64,000 nt of DNA. It comes from Bacteroides sp. Marseille-P3684. Lineage in GTDB: Bacteria; Bacteroidota; Bacteroidia; Bacteroidales; Bacteroidaceae. Positions 16,383 to 26,754 of the stretch are shown one piece after another (position 1 is the first letter of the stretch; the number at the start of each line of letters is the position of its first letter). The stretch covers positions 2,792,184 through 2,856,183 of the forward strand of contig NZ_LT985808.1 in the NCBI RefSeq assembly GCF_900291465.1, written 5' to 3'. Made by a program: the position numbers and the translations under genes. The notes below the pieces were generated by a model that made no database searches, had not been told where the DNA came from, and saw only the letters and a program-made list of their open reading frames with translations.

Positions 16383-17723
16383 TCATTTAGCCAACAGCTC
16401 ATCAAACAGCTTGGATATGGAAGGCTCAGAAGGACGCGGAGCGTCTGCCTTCACAATCTTGCCTTCGCGATCCAACAAAATGAAACGGGGGATTCCGGTA
16501 ATCATGAACTTATCCATGAAGTCGTCCTTAGGTCCCATAAAGAGCTGGATGCCCTTCATGTCTCCGTCCTTCACCATCTTTTCCCAAGCAGCCTTGTTAC
16601 TGTCGCATGACAGACTGACAAAAGCAATGTCCTTCCCGGCATACGCTTCTTCCAGCTTCTTCAGGTGGGGCAGCTCGCCACGGCAAGGACCACACCATGT
16701 AGCCCATACGTCAATATACACATACTTGCCTTTCAGGTCAGCCAATGAGACAGACTTCCCGTTGATATCCGGACAGGTAAAGGTCGGAGAAGGTTGCCCC
16801 GCCTTGACTGCTTCCCATTGGGTGCAGGTCTCGTCGAAACGTTTGGTCAGAGCAGGATCCTTCACATTCTTATGGTAGAAATCAATCAATGCTTCAGCCC
16901 CGTCAACACCGGACCTTGACACCTTATCATAGATGTAGGCATCAGTCACATGTTCCAATACCTTCGGATCCTTCACATGAGCTGTCAGGTAATCCATGAA
17001 CTGTTGGTCCATATCCCCATTTCCCATACGCAGTACATTGGCATACACCGCGTTGGTAATGAACTCACGGTATTCAGGATAGCTCATCAACGAAGCATCA
17101 ATAGGCGAAAGCTCCTGCAACTTGGCATAGTATGTATCTGAAGGAGTAAAGTCGGCGACATTATTCAGATACTTGTAGTAGTTCTGATACAGCGGGAGCA
17201 AGGCGTAGGAGGCATATTTCAGACGTTCCTGTTCCTGCCGGGTGAAGTTTTCCGGCAATTGTGCCTTGTTCAGTGCATCCATATTCGCCTGATAGACACT
17301 GTCCACACTGTGAAGGAATGCATCTTCTGCACGCTTGGCAGCAGTAAAGCTCATCTTGGCAAACTGAGTCGTATTCAAATAGCGGTTCACGGCAGCATTG
17401 TCACCGGCAAAATCAACATTCTTGTAAAAGGTCTCTCCATCGAAAGACACCTGCAAGTCCTTATCCGGTTCGAGGAACAGCGTACGCGAAGAGCGCCCGT
17501 ATTTCATCTGTACATACTGAGGATTGAAACCGTTGACCTCAATCACTCCTTCCCCATTGGTCAACGCAACGGTTTTCTCCGTCCCGTCAGCATTCCAGGT
17601 CAAGGTCAGCTTAGCGCCTTCCACCGGATTGGTTACCTTAAATGTGTACTTTCCGGCCTGTGCCGAAACAGCCACCGCAAACAAACAAGCCGCACCGGCC
17701 CATTTTCTTACATTCTTGTTCAT
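16383..17723 (-). CDS. TlpA-family thiol:disulfide oxidoreductase (secreted)
   Basis: A 446-residue periplasmic or envelope protein. A signal peptide (MNKNVRKWAGAACLFAVAVSAQA) is followed by an N-terminal beta-rich domain (about 25-115, similar to DUF4369-type regions of Bacteroidota TlpA proteins) and a helical middle. A C-terminal thioredoxin fold carries the redox motif WATWCGPCRGELPHL (near residue 345) and the cis-Pro loop TGIPRFILLD. Role is likely reduction or oxidation of exported protein thiols. A -7 element lies at 17766-17773, and a near-palindrome TTGACAAATTATCAA at 17783-17797 overlaps the expected -33 region. Confidence 0.88.
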   Translation of the reverse strand: MNKNVRKWAGAACLFAVAVSAQAGKYTFKVTNPVEGAKLTLTWNADGTEKTVALTNGEGVIEVNGFNPQYVQMKYGRSSRTLFLEPDKDLQVSFDGETFYKNVDFAGDNAAVNRYLNTTQFAKMSFTAAKRAEDAFLHSVDSVYQANMDALNKAQLPENFTRQEQERLKYASYALLPLYQNYYKYLNNVADFTPSDTYYAKLQELSPIDASLMSYPEYREFITNAVYANVLRMGNGDMDQQFMDYLTAHVKDPKVLEHVTDAYIYDKVSRSGVDGAEALIDFYHKNVKDPALTKRFDETCTQWEAVKAGQPSPTFTCPDINGKSVSLADLKGKYVYIDVWATWCGPCRGELPHLKKLEEAYAGKDIAFVSLSCDSNKAAWEKMVKDGDMKGIQLFMGPKDDFMDKFMITGIPRFILLDREGKIVKADAPRPSEPSISKLFDELLAK

Positions 17724-17765
17724 ATTCGTACCTTTAACGGATTATATACTCTTGTTTCACTGACG

Positions 17766-17773
17766 CAAAGGTA
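17766..17773 (-). promoter_or_regulatory. -7 element for the TlpA-family gene
   Basis: TACCTTTG on the minus strand, 43 bp upstream of the start codon. Confidence 0.6.
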
Positions 17774-17836
17774 AAACAATCATTGACAAATTATCAATAA
17801 AGCTCTGCATTCTTTCAGGTATTAAGCATTATTTAG

Positions 17837-19507
17837 TTAAGACAACCCTTCAATCTCTCCGTTTACGATGTCAATATGTAAAGCTTGCGGTTCCTTGGGC
17901 AACCCGGGCATGCGCAGAATCTCTCCGGCAATTACTACCAGCATCTCCGCTCCTCGGTTGAACACAATGTCCTGCACGTGAAACTCAAAGTTGTCCACGG
18001 CACCGTAGATTTTCGGATCGGTAGAGAACGAATATTGTGTCTTGGCTATGCAAATCGGGAAATGAGCGAGACCTAATTCAGCAACCTTCTTCAGCTTCTT
18101 CCGGGCCGTTCCACTGTAAGTAATCATGCTGGCGCCGTACAGTCCGCAAGCGACCTTCGAAATCTTGTCCTCAACACTGTCTTCATTTTCATACGCATAA
18201 CGCAATGGGCGGGAAGGATTCTCTTCAATAGTCTTCACCACCAGCCGTGCCAGCTCCATGGCTCCTTCTCCCCCTTCGGCAAAAGCATTGTTCACCGCAA
18301 ATCCTACTCCCAGCTTCTGCTCGCAATGTCTGCGCACATAGTCAATCTCTTCCTCCGTATCGTTGGCATATTTATTGAATGCAACCACGACAGTCTGCCC
18401 GAAGGCATGCAGGTTACGTATGTGCTTGTCCAGGTTGGCAAGTCCGGCCTTGATGCCCTCCAGGCTGGGTTCCTTAATCCTATCCAGGCTGATGCCTCCA
18501 TGCATCTTCAATCCCTGTGCGGTCGCCACAATCACTGTCAGCTTAGGCTGAAGACCTGCCTTGCGACACTTGATGTCATAGAACTTTTCAGCACCCAGAT
18601 CGGCCCCGAAACCAGCTTCCGTAATGGCATACTCACCGTAGGTCAATGCCATCTTGGTTGCCAGGACCGAATTGCAACCATGAGCGATATTTGCAAAAGG
18701 ACCTCCATGTACAAACGCCGGTGTATGCTCGGTCGTCTGAACCAGATTGGGTTGCAAGGCATCCCGCAGCAAGACGGTAATTGCCCCTGCCACTCCCAGG
18801 TCCTTCACCGTAAAAGGCTTACCATCCAAGGTGATTCCCAACAGGATATTTTCGACACGGCGGCGCAAGTCCTCCAGGTCCGTAGCCAGACACAGGATGG
18901 CCATAATCTCCGAAGCGGCAGTAATGTCAAAGCCGGATTCCTGCGTAATGCCATTCGTCTTCGGTCCCAGTCCTGTCACAATGTAACGCAGCGAACGGTC
19001 ATTCACATCCAGGACCCTTTTCCAAAGTACTTCTTTCAATCCAAAACCATTATCCTGATTCTGATAAAGATAGTTATCCAGCAAAGCCGAAATCATGTTA
19101 TGCGCCGAGGTGATTGCATGAAAGTCACCGGTAAAGTGCAGATTGATCTTCTCCATCGGCAGTACCTGTGCGTAACCGCCTCCGGCAGCTCCGCCTTTCA
19201 TTCCAAAACAAGGACCCAGCGAAGGTTCACGCAAGGCGACGATTGCCCGCTTCCCGATCCGGTTCAGTCCCAATGCCAGGCCAATGGAAACGGTCGTCTT
19301 TCCAATACCGGCTTTGGTCGGTGTAATGGCTGTGACCAGAATCAGATGATGCTGCTTCACCTTCTCTTCATCTATCGCTGCCGTCGATACCTTGGCGATA
19401 TGACGTCCATAGTGTTCCACCAGGTCTACAGGCATTCCGTTTTCCCGAGCGACCTCCTTGATTTTCCGAAGCTCAATACTGCGAGCTATTTCAATGTCCG
19501 ACTTCAT
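17837..19507 (-). CDS. fhs: Formate-tetrahydrofolate ligase
   Basis: A 556-residue FTHFS that joins formate, THF and ATP to give 10-formyl-THF. The phosphate-binding loop [20 protein letters not shown] (about 61-80), [10 protein letters not shown]-like segment ([25 protein letters not shown]), FTGDFHAIT and the K-tetra region are as in the family, and length is standard. It sits between the hut and gcv operons, so three separate entries into the folate one-carbon pool are adjacent. The 283-bp gap 19508-19790 is the divergent promoter region with lplA; no fhs -7 element of the usual type was evident. Confidence 0.95.
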   Translation of the reverse strand: MKSDIEIARSIELRKIKEVARENGMPVDLVEHYGRHIAKVSTAAIDEEKVKQHHLILVTAITPTKAGIGKTTVSIGLALGLNRIGKRAIVALREPSLGPCFGMKGGAAGGGYAQVLPMEKINLHFTGDFHAITSAHNMISALLDNYLYQNQDNGFGLKEVLWKRVLDVNDRSLRYIVTGLGPKTNGITQESGFDITAASEIMAILCLATDLEDLRRRVENILLGITLDGKPFTVKDLGVAGAITVLLRDALQPNLVQTTEHTPAFVHGGPFANIAHGCNSVLATKMALTYGEYAITEAGFGADLGAEKFYDIKCRKAGLQPKLTVIVATAQGLKMHGGISLDRIKEPSLEGIKAGLANLDKHIRNLHAFGQTVVVAFNKYANDTEEEIDYVRRHCEQKLGVGFAVNNAFAEGGEGAMELARLVVKTIEENPSRPLRYAYENEDSVEDKISKVACGLYGASMITYSGTARKKLKKVAELGLAHFPICIAKTQYSFSTDPKIYGAVDNFEFHVQDIVFNRGAEMLVVIAGEILRMPGLPKEPQALHIDIVNGEIEGLS

Positions 19508-19758
19508 GTTTTTCTCTTAAGTTTTTGGTTTAGGCCGCGAATTTACCGAAAAAATGGATTTCCCCAAGCCAAGAAGTATTTTTTCAGCTTTCCTCCATCC
19601 GGTAGCCATGCCCAAAAGCCACGCAACAAGGAGGTCATTGGTGACAATAACGGGGGACACCTGTCATTTTGTATATAAGAAAGGTGTAATTCATAAACTA
19701 TCTTAAGCCTGTCCCAAACAATTTGCTAGAAACATAGCATGTATCAAAAAATAATATC

Positions 19759-19766
19759 TATATTTG
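19759..19766 (+). promoter_or_regulatory. -7 element of the lplA-gcv operon
   Basis: TATATTTG fits TAnnTTTG, 24 bp before the lplA start. This leaves no room for a leader riboswitch. Confidence 0.55.
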
Positions 19767-19790
19767 AAGCGTAAAATCAATGAATGACCT

Positions 19791-20774
19791 ATGAAATATA
19801 TCAGTCTGCCTCACAATATCACCCACCGCCTTCCTTTCTATCTGGCGATGGAGGAGTTTGTTGCCCGCAATCTGGATGAAGACGAATGCTTCTTCATGTG
19901 GCAAGTTGCTCCGACTGTGATTTTTGGCAGGAATCAACTTATTGAAAATGAAGTAAACCTTGACTATTGCCGCACCCACGGGATCCAGACCTATCGTCGG
20001 AAGAGCGGCGGAGGTTGTGTGTACGCGGACCCGGACAACATCATGTTCTCTTACGTGGCAAGAGCACAGAATGTCAACTTCACATTCGACCGTTATCTCC
20101 GTCTGGTGGCATTCGTACTACGTAAACTGGGCATACCGGCTGAAGCATCGGGCAGAAACGACATCCTGATAAACGGAAGAAAAGTTTCGGGAAATGCATT
20201 CTACCACCTGCCCGGGAAAAGCATCGTGCACGGGACCATGTTGTTCAATACCGATATGGAACACCTGGTACGGGCCATCACCCCTTCCAACAAGAAGCTG
20301 ATCAGCAAGGGGGTCGAGTCTGCCCGACAACGGGTAACCAACCTTTCCGAACATACCGACATCGGTATTGAAGAGTTCAAGCAGTTTGTCCGTGAGCAGC
20401 TGTGCGAAAGCACCATCCAACTGTCTGAAGACGATGTCGCCATCATCAAGCAAATCGAAGCGGAATATCTCACCGATGAATTCATCTATGGCAACAATCC
20501 ACGCTATACCCTTGTCAAACGGGGCAAAACACCCGCTGCCGGAGAACTGGAAATACGCATGGAAATCAAGAATGGCATCGTGAAAAAGATCAACCTGCTG
20601 GGAGATTACTTCCTGACAGGAGACTTGGACAACGGACTGCTGAAACCACTGACCGGACTTCCCTATAAGGAAGAGGACTTCCGGCATGCACTGGAGTCTG
20701 TCAATGTCGGCAGCATCGTGTTGAACCTGGACACTGAACAGCTGTTGAACATCCTTTTCAAAGAAGACAAATAA
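19791..20774 (+). CDS. lplA: Lipoate-protein ligase A
   Basis: A 327-residue lipoate-protein ligase, which activates lipoate with ATP and attaches it to a lysine of acceptor proteins. The RRKSGGGCVYADPDN signature (about 66-80), GRNDILINGRKVSGNAF with the catalytic Lys, and GTMLFNTD are clear, and a C-terminal accessory domain follows. It is first in a cluster with gcvH, whose product is the obvious acceptor, and lpd, which reoxidises the arm. The operon therefore supplies its own cofactor attachment. Confidence 0.92.
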   Translation: MKYISLPHNITHRLPFYLAMEEFVARNLDEDECFFMWQVAPTVIFGRNQLIENEVNLDYCRTHGIQTYRRKSGGGCVYADPDNIMFSYVARAQNVNFTFDRYLRLVAFVLRKLGIPAEASGRNDILINGRKVSGNAFYHLPGKSIVHGTMLFNTDMEHLVRAITPSNKKLISKGVESARQRVTNLSEHTDIGIEEFKQFVREQLCESTIQLSEDDVAIIKQIEAEYLTDEFIYGNNPRYTLVKRGKTPAAGELEIRMEIKNGIVKKINLLGDYFLTGDLDNGLLKPLTGLPYKEEDFRHALESVNVGSIVLNLDTEQLLNILFKEDK

Positions 20775-20794
20775 ACATCAAAAATATGCATACC

Positions 20795-21892
20795 ATGGAA
20801 ACTAATTTGAAAAGAACGTGCTTGTATGACAAGCACATCGCACTGGGGGCTCAGATGAGTCCGTTCGGAGGCTTTGACATGCCCATCCAATATACTTCCA
20901 TCATTGAAGAGCATAATGCCGTTCGCCATGCCTGTGGCATCTTCGATGTATCACACATGGGGGAAGTGCTCATCAGCGGTCCTGAAGCCGAACGACTCGT
21001 GGGACACTTGTTCACGAACGACGTACGGGAGATGCCGGTTGGCAAGGTGCTCTATGGCATGATGCTCTACCCCAACGGCGGTGTCGTGGACGATTTGCTG
21101 GTCTACAAAAAGGGAGCTGAGGAATTCTTTCTGGTCATCAATGCAGCCAACATCGATAAGGACTTCGCATGGATGCAGGAAAACAGCAAGGGCTTTGATG
21201 CCAAAGTAGAGAACCTCTCAGACAACTATGCGGAAGTGGCCGTACAGGGACCACAGGCTGAAGCACTCATCGAAAAGCATCTGCACATCACCGTATCCGA
21301 CCTGGAATTCTATACCTTCAAGGAACTGGATATTGACGGACACCACGTCATTGTCAGCCGCACAGGCTACACTGGAGAAGACGGCTTCGAAATCTACAGC
21401 GACGACGCCTATATAAATAAGGTATGGGATATCCTTGTAGGCTCCAAGGAAGTGGCACCCTGCGGCCTGGGCTGCCGGGACACCTTGCGCTTCGAGGTAG
21501 CGCTTCCCCTCTACGGGCATGAACTGAGTCCGGAGATTACGCCCATCGAAGCCGGATTAGGCTCGTTTGTCAAAATGGACAAGCCGGAATTCATCGGCAA
21601 AGAGGCAATTGCTCACCAAAAGGAGCATGGCATTGCACAGAAGGTGGTAGGCATCGAACTGCACGAGAAAGCAGTTCCGCGCAATGGATACGACATTGAA
21701 ATCGATGGAGTACGCATCGGCTACGTGACGACCGGCTACCAATCCATCTCCACCGGGAAAAGCGTCTGCATGGCACTCATCGACAGCCAGTATGCCGCCT
21801 TGGGCACTGAAGTGGACGTCCGCATCCGCAAAAAGGTCTTCAAAGGGACCGTCTGCAAGAAACGCTTCTATCAGAAGAACTACAAGAAATAA
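20795..21892 (+). CDS. gcvT: Glycine cleavage system T protein (aminomethyltransferase)
   Basis: A 365-residue GcvT, which releases ammonia from the aminomethyl-lipoyl arm of GcvH and forms 5,10-methylene-THF. Visible blocks are FGGFDMPIQY near residue 25, GIFDVSHMGE, LTNDV-like FTNDVREMPVG, SRTGYTGEDGFEIY and the folate-region GLGCRDTLRFE. An ATG at 20786 would add three residues; 20795 aligns best with the usual N terminus. It is 21 bp after lplA and 39 bp before gcvH. Confidence 0.95.
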   Translation: METNLKRTCLYDKHIALGAQMSPFGGFDMPIQYTSIIEEHNAVRHACGIFDVSHMGEVLISGPEAERLVGHLFTNDVREMPVGKVLYGMMLYPNGGVVDDLLVYKKGAEEFFLVINAANIDKDFAWMQENSKGFDAKVENLSDNYAEVAVQGPQAEALIEKHLHITVSDLEFYTFKELDIDGHHVIVSRTGYTGEDGFEIYSDDAYINKVWDILVGSKEVAPCGLGCRDTLRFEVALPLYGHELSPEITPIEAGLGSFVKMDKPEFIGKEAIAHQKEHGIAQKVVGIELHEKAVPRNGYDIEIDGVRIGYVTTGYQSISTGKSVCMALIDSQYAALGTEVDVRIRKKVFKGTVCKKRFYQKNYKK

Positions 21893-21931
21893 TAATCCTT
21901 TTTCCAATATTAATCTTAAAAACACAACAAA

Positions 21932-22312
21932 ATGAGCAAAGTTATTGAAGGTCTGTATTACTCAGAATCACATGAATGGGTCAAAGTGGAAGGCAACTTT
22001 GGTTATATAGGTATCACCGACTATGCACAAAATGCCTTGGGCAACATTGTCTATGTGGATATGCCCGATGTAGACGACGAGATTGAAAAGGACTCTGAAT
22101 TTGGAGCCGTGGAAAGCGTCAAGGCTGCCAGCGACCTCATCGCCCCTGTCAGCGGTAAAGTGGTTGAGGTGAATGAAAGCCTGAACGACGAACCGGAACT
22201 GCTCAACAAAGATGCGTTCGAGAACTGGATCGTCAAGGTCGAACTGTCCGACACAGCCGAACTGGATGCCCTGATGGATGCCAAAGCCTACGAAGACATC
22301 TGCAAAGAATAA
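21932..22312 (+). CDS. gcvH: Glycine cleavage system H protein
   Basis: A 126-residue lipoyl carrier protein that shuttles the aminomethyl intermediate between the P, T and L proteins. The lipoylation site is the Lys in GAVESVKAASDLIAPVSG (about residue 64), and SHEWVKVEGNFGYIGITDYAQ near the N terminus is standard. Likely modified by the LplA encoded two genes upstream. Confidence 0.96.
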   Translation: MSKVIEGLYYSESHEWVKVEGNFGYIGITDYAQNALGNIVYVDMPDVDDEIEKDSEFGAVESVKAASDLIAPVSGKVVEVNESLNDEPELLNKDAFENWIVKVELSDTAELDALMDAKAYEDICKE

Positions 22313-22325
22313 GTAATTAACCGGA

Positions 22326-22361
22326 CACACAGGCAGGAACAGACCCGTCCGCGCCTGTGTG
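22326..22361 (+). other. Intercistronic hairpin between gcvH and gcvPA
   Basis: CACACAGGC (22326-22334) pairs perfectly with GCCTGTGTG (22353-22361). No T-run follows, so it is better read as an mRNA-stabilising or processing hairpin that could change the H:P protein ratio than as a terminator. Confidence 0.55.
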
Positions 22362-22382
22362 CCCCTCAAAACCTGTTATACC

Positions 22383-23705
22383 ATGAACTATAAATACTTT
22401 CCACATACGGAGGCCGACATCTGCCACATGCTGGAGCGCATCGGGATACAGTCATTGGACGAATTGTATGCCGATGTCCCCGAGAGCGTGATTTTGAAAA
22501 AGGATTATGACCTGCCGTCCTCCCTTTCAGAGACTGAAATCAGAACCTTCTTCCAACAATTGGGGAAGAAGAACCAACAACTGACCATCTTTGCCGGCGC
22601 CGGCGCTTACGACCATTATGCCCCCTCGGTCATCGCACAGCTTCTGTCGCGCTCGGAGTTCTTCACCGCCTACACCCCCTATCAGCCTGAAATCTCCCAG
22701 GGCACCCTGCAATATATCTTCGAGTTCCAGAGCATGATTTCCGAACTGACCGGACTGGAATGCACCAATGCCTCCATGTACGACGGAACGACGGCTACTG
22801 CCGAAGCCATGTTCATGGCAATAGCTGCCGGAAAGAAGAAGAACCGTATCCTGATTTCATCAACCGTACAGCCCAACACGCTCGAAGTGGTCAGCACTTA
22901 CGCCAAATTCCGCGGCATTGAACTGGAACAAATCCAAGCTACTGACGGCGTAACCGACAAGGCAGACATGGAACGGAAACTCGAAGCAGGCGATGTGGCA
23001 GGCGTCATCGTCAGCTATCCCAACAAGTATGGCATCATCGAAGACTTCAGCGGATATGCGGACGCCATCCATGCAAAGAAAGGACTGTTCATCATACAGG
23101 CCGACCCGTCAGCACTTGCCGTCTTGAAATCTCCGGCAGAATGGGGAGCAGACATTGCCTGCGGCGACGGACAGTCACTGGGCATGCCGCTCAACTACGG
23201 CGGTCCTTACGTCGGATACCTGTCGTGCGTGAAAGACCTCGTACGCAAACTCCCCGGACGTATTGCCGGAGCAACCACCGACGTGGACGGCAAACGCGCT
23301 TTTGTCCTCACCCTTCAGGCACGTGAGCAACACATCCGTCGGGAAAAGGCCAACAGCAACATCTGCTCCAACCAGTCATTGATGGCTCTGTATGTCACCA
23401 TCTACATGGCACTCATGGGCAAACAGGGACTGCGCGAAGTCAACGAACTGTCCTACAGCGGTGCCCACTATCTCCACGACCAGCTCCTTGCCACCGGTAA
23501 GTTTGAAGAACTGTTCAAGCAGCCGTTCCTGAAGGAATTTACGCTGCGTTCACTGGTTCCGGCAGAGACCGTACAGCAGAAGTTGCTGGAGCAAGGCATC
23601 TTCGGCGGAATCGAAGTCGACAAAGACTGCCTTTCCTTCTGTGTCACAGAGAAACGTACGAAAGAAGAGATTGATAAACTAGTTGCCATCATAAAGGAGA
23701 TATAA
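22383..23705 (+). CDS. gcvPA: Glycine dehydrogenase (decarboxylating) subunit 1
   Basis: A 440-residue N-terminal half of the split P protein; with subunit 2 it decarboxylates glycine and passes the aminomethyl group to Gcv[39 protein letters not shown] and the [10 protein letters not shown] segment are all typical. ATG 22383 ([10 protein letters not shown]) starts the conserved domain; the in-frame 22359 start lies in the hairpin region. It ends 4 bp before gcvPB. Confidence 0.95.
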   Translation: MNYKYFPHTEADICHMLERIGIQSLDELYADVPESVILKKDYDLPSSLSETEIRTFFQQLGKKNQQLTIFAGAGAYDHYAPSVIAQLLSRSEFFTAYTPYQPEISQGTLQYIFEFQSMISELTGLECTNASMYDGTTATAEAMFMAIAAGKKKNRILISSTVQPNTLEVVSTYAKFRGIELEQIQATDGVTDKADMERKLEAGDVAGVIVSYPNKYGIIEDFSGYADAIHAKKGLFIIQADPSALAVLKSPAEWGADIACGDGQSLGMPLNYGGPYVGYLSCVKDLVRKLPGRIAGATTDVDGKRAFVLTLQAREQHIRREKANSNICSNQSLMALYVTIYMALMGKQGLREVNELSYSGAHYLHDQLLATGKFEELFKQPFLKEFTLRSLVPAETVQQKLLEQGIFGGIEVDKDCLSFCVTEKRTKEEIDKLVAIIKEI

Positions 23706-23709
23706 AGCT

Positions 23710-25170
23710 ATGAAATATTACGATAAACTGATATTCGAACTCTCCAAGGAGGGACGTAAGGGCTATACTCTCCCGGAGAACCGCTTGAAAGAATACACGC
23801 TCGCTTCCCTGCCGGAAGGACTCAAACGGCAGCAGGCACCCGAACTCCCTGAAGTCAGCGAGTTTGACGTGGTCCGCCACTATACCAACATATCCAACAA
23901 GAACTTCGGTGTCGACACCGGCTTCTATCCGTTGGGCAGCTGTACGATGAAGTACAATCCGAAAATCAACGAGGAGATGGCCGGCCAGCCGGCTTTTGCC
24001 AACCTGCATCCGCTCCAGCCTGCCGCAACCGCACAGGGGGCACTGGAAGTCTATTACAACCTGGCACATGCCCTGGCAGAGATTTCCGGATTGGCTGAAT
24101 TTACCCTCAACCCTTATGCCGGCGCCCATGGCGAGCTGACGGGACTGATGGTCATGCGCCAATACCATCTCAAAAGGGGCGATCTGAAACGTACCAAAGT
24201 CATTGTACCCGACAGTGCCCACGGCACGAACCCCGCAAGTGCCGCCGTCTGCGGACTGAATGTCGTGGAGGTGAAATCCAAACCTGACGGACGCATCGAC
24301 GTCGAACACCTCAAACCGCTGCTCGACGACACCATCGCCGGCATCATGATGACCAACCCCAACACCCTGGGACTGTTCGAAAGCGATATCCTTGAAATCG
24401 CCGAACTGGTGCATGCCTGTGGCGGACTCCTCTACTACGACGGTGCCAACCTGAACCCCTTGCTGGGCAAATGCCGTCCGGGCGACATGGGCTTTGACAT
24501 CATGCACATCAACCTGCACAAGACCTTCTCTACCCCTCATGGCGGTGGCGGTCCCGGCGCAGGACCTGTCGGTGTAGCCAAGGCGCTGGTAGACTACCTC
24601 CCCAGCCCACGGGTATGCAAGGCAGATGACGGCACGTTCTATCTGAGCCACCCGGCTGACTCGTTGGGACGCGTCTCCGGCTTCATCGGCAACTTCGGCG
24701 TCATGATGCGCGCCTACACCTACATCCTGTCCCTGGGTAAGGAATACATCAAGTATGTCGGTCCGCTGGCAACCCTGAACGCCAACTACATCAAGGAGTC
24801 ACTGAAGGACTGCTACTACCTCCCCATCGAAGGCATCTGCAAACACGAGTTCGTGTTCGACGGCCTGCTGGACAAATCGACGGGCGTCACGACGCTCGAT
24901 GTCGCCAAGCGGCTGCTCGACTATGGCTACCATGCACCGACCATCTACTTCCCGCTCCTGTTCCACCAGTCCATCATGATTGAACCGACGGAAACGGAAT
25001 CACTGGAAACACTCGACGAGTTCATCGACGTGATGCGCAAGGTCGCACGCGAAGCCATCGAATGTCCGGAGGAAGTGAAGACTGCGCCCCACCACACCCC
25101 GGTACGCCGGTTGGACGAGACCAATGCTGCCAAACACCCCATCTTGCGTTACCGCGACCTGGCTCAATAA
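23710..25170 (+). CDS. gcvPB: Glycine dehydrogenase (decarboxylating) subunit 2
   Basis: A 486-residue C-terminal half of the P protein, carrying the pyridoxal phosphate. The PLP lysine lies in [21 protein letters not shown] (about residues 262-282). [39 protein letters not shown] and YHAPTIYFP are also diagnostic. A split GcvP is usual in many bacteria, including Bacteroidota. Only 4 bp separate it from gcvPA. Confidence 0.96.
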   Translation: MKYYDKLIFELSKEGRKGYTLPENRLKEYTLASLPEGLKRQQAPELPEVSEFDVVRHYTNISNKNFGVDTGFYPLGSCTMKYNPKINEEMAGQPAFANLHPLQPAATAQGALEVYYNLAHALAEISGLAEFTLNPYAGAHGELTGLMVMRQYHLKRGDLKRTKVIVPDSAHGTNPASAAVCGLNVVEVKSKPDGRIDVEHLKPLLDDTIAGIMMTNPNTLGLFESDILEIAELVHACGGLLYYDGANLNPLLGKCRPGDMGFDIMHINLHKTFSTPHGGGGPGAGPVGVAKALVDYLPSPRVCKADDGTFYLSHPADSLGRVSGFIGNFGVMMRAYTYILSLGKEYIKYVGPLATLNANYIKESLKDCYYLPIEGICKHEFVFDGLLDKSTGVTTLDVAKRLLDYGYHAPTIYFPLLFHQSIMIEPTETESLETLDEFIDVMRKVAREAIECPEEVKTAPHHTPVRRLDETNAAKHPILRYRDLAQ

Positions 25171-25185
25171 CCCCACACCCTGCCT

Positions 25186-26538
25186 ATGATTACAAGTGAC
25201 ATATTGATTATCGGTGCCGGCCCGGGAGGATATGAGACTGCCGTAGCCGCCGCCAAGAAAGGAAAGACCGTCACCATCGTCGAAGCTGCCAAGGTCGGCG
25301 GCACCTGCCTGAACGAAGGCTGCATCCCGACCAAGGCACTTTGCCGGAACGCGGCTGTCATGGATGACCTGAAGGATGCAGAGACCTTCGGCATCATGCA
25401 ATGCTCCTACACCCTCGATTTCAACCGGGTCATGGAGCGCAAGAACCAGGTGGTGTGCTGCCTGCAGACCGGTGTGGAGACGCTCCTGAAGCACAAGAAC
25501 ATCCACTTGGTCTACGGAAAGGCAAGCTTCCAGGATGCACATACCGTCAAGGTCGGCGAGGAGCTGTATCAGGCCGGACACATCATCATCGCGACAGGCT
25601 CCGTCACCAAGTACCTCCCCATCGAAGGGCTCCACCTTCCCGGTGTCCTGACTTCGAAGGAGATGCTTGACATCGACCATGTCCCGCAACGACTGTGTGT
25701 CATCGGTGCCGGAGTCATCGGACTGGAGTTCGCCTCTATCTTCAACAGCTTCGGAAGCCAGGTCACCGTCGTGGAATTCATGAAAGAGATTCTCCCCAAC
25801 TTCGATACCGACATTGCCAAACGCCTGAAGCAGTCCCTCTCCAGGAAGGGGATTGAAATCATCAACCAGGCTGGCGTCAAGTCGGTGGAGCAACGGGAAG
25901 GGGGCGTACTGGCCGTCAACTACGAGGTGAAAGGGAACATCAAGACCTGTGAAGCCGACACTGTCCTGCTGGCTGTAGGACGTGCCGCCAACGTCGGTGC
26001 ACTCAACCTGGAGGACGTCGGTATCGCTTTCACGCCCAAGGGGATTGAAGTGAATGAGAACATGCAGACGAACGTGCCTCATATCTATGCCATCGGCGAT
26101 GTCAACGGACGCTGCATGCTGGCTCATGCAGCCACCTTCCAGGGGATGCGTGCGTTGAACCACATCCTCGGAGAAGCGGACGACATCCGTCTCGACATCG
26201 TCCCGGCAGCCGTCTTCACTTCCCCCGAAGCCGCCATGGTCGGACTGACGGAAGAGCAGTGCAAGGCGCAAGGCATCGCTTTCACGGCAAAGAAAGCCTT
26301 CTTCCGCGCCAACGGCAAAGCCGTCAGCATGAATGAACCCGACGGACTTTGCAAACTGCTTGCCGATGCCGAAGGGCACATCCTGGGATGCCACCTCTTC
26401 GGAGCACACGCGGCAGACCTGGTGCAGGAAGTCTGCGCCCTGATGAACCGCCGGGCTACGGTCGATGACCTGAAGGCCATCATCCACGCCCACCCCACCC
26501 TGGGAGAAGTGGTTCAGACCGCGGCACATGAATTTTGA
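25186..26538 (+). CDS. lpd: Dihydrolipoyl dehydrogenase (L protein)
   Basis: A 450-residue FAD-dependent disulfide oxidoreductase that regenerates lipoyl disulfide on GcvH with NAD+. The FAD GxGxxG site (IIGAGPGGYETA, about 7-18) and the redox pair in GGTCLNEGCIPTKAL are clear. The NAD site (VIGAGVIGLEFASIF), FAD-binding YAIGDVNG and the dimer-interface catalytic HAHPTLGE near the C terminus are also clear. It is the last gene of the gcv operon, before a strong terminator. It could also serve other lipoyl complexes. Confidence 0.95.
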   Translation: MITSDILIIGAGPGGYETAVAAAKKGKTVTIVEAAKVGGTCLNEGCIPTKALCRNAAVMDDLKDAETFGIMQCSYTLDFNRVMERKNQVVCCLQTGVETLLKHKNIHLVYGKASFQDAHTVKVGEELYQAGHIIIATGSVTKYLPIEGLHLPGVLTSKEMLDIDHVPQRLCVIGAGVIGLEFASIFNSFGSQVTVVEFMKEILPNFDTDIAKRLKQSLSRKGIEIINQAGVKSVEQREGGVLAVNYEVKGNIKTCEADTVLLAVGRAANVGALNLEDVGIAFTPKGIEVNENMQTNVPHIYAIGDVNGRCMLAHAATFQGMRALNHILGEADDIRLDIVPAAVFTSPEAAMVGLTEEQCKAQGIAFTAKKAFFRANGKAVSMNEPDGLCKLLADAEGHILGCHLFGAHAADLVQEVCALMNRRATVDDLKAIIHAHPTLGEVVQTAAHEF

Positions 26539-26576
26539 CCTAATGCCGGGAGGCTAACAGCCCACCCGGACTGATA

Positions 26577-26662
26577 AAAGCACAGAGACACGAAGATTCA
26601 GGAATCGCATCGGAGCATTACCGAACAGATTCCCGGTCTTCGTGTCTCTGTGTTTTTATTTT
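26577..26662. terminator. Terminator after the gcv operon
   Basis: An inverted repeat with arms AAAGCACAGAGACACGAAG (from about 26577) and CTTCGTGTCTCTGTG (to about 26653), closed by a long loop and followed by TTTTTATTTTTT. Strong, probably active in both directions between the convergent lpd and prmA genes. Confidence 0.8.
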
Positions 26663-26754
26663 TTGCGGAAAGTACCTGAAGCGGAAGAAGACCACGGCAG
26701 GAGCAAGCTCCCTCCCCGGCATGTATGCGATAAGCCCCGGGGATAGACAGACCA

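Noticed and set aside
19508-19790. Glycine riboswitch before the lplA-gcv operon
   Set aside because: The -7 element is 24 bp from the start codon, which leaves no leader, and no glycine-aptamer pattern was seen.
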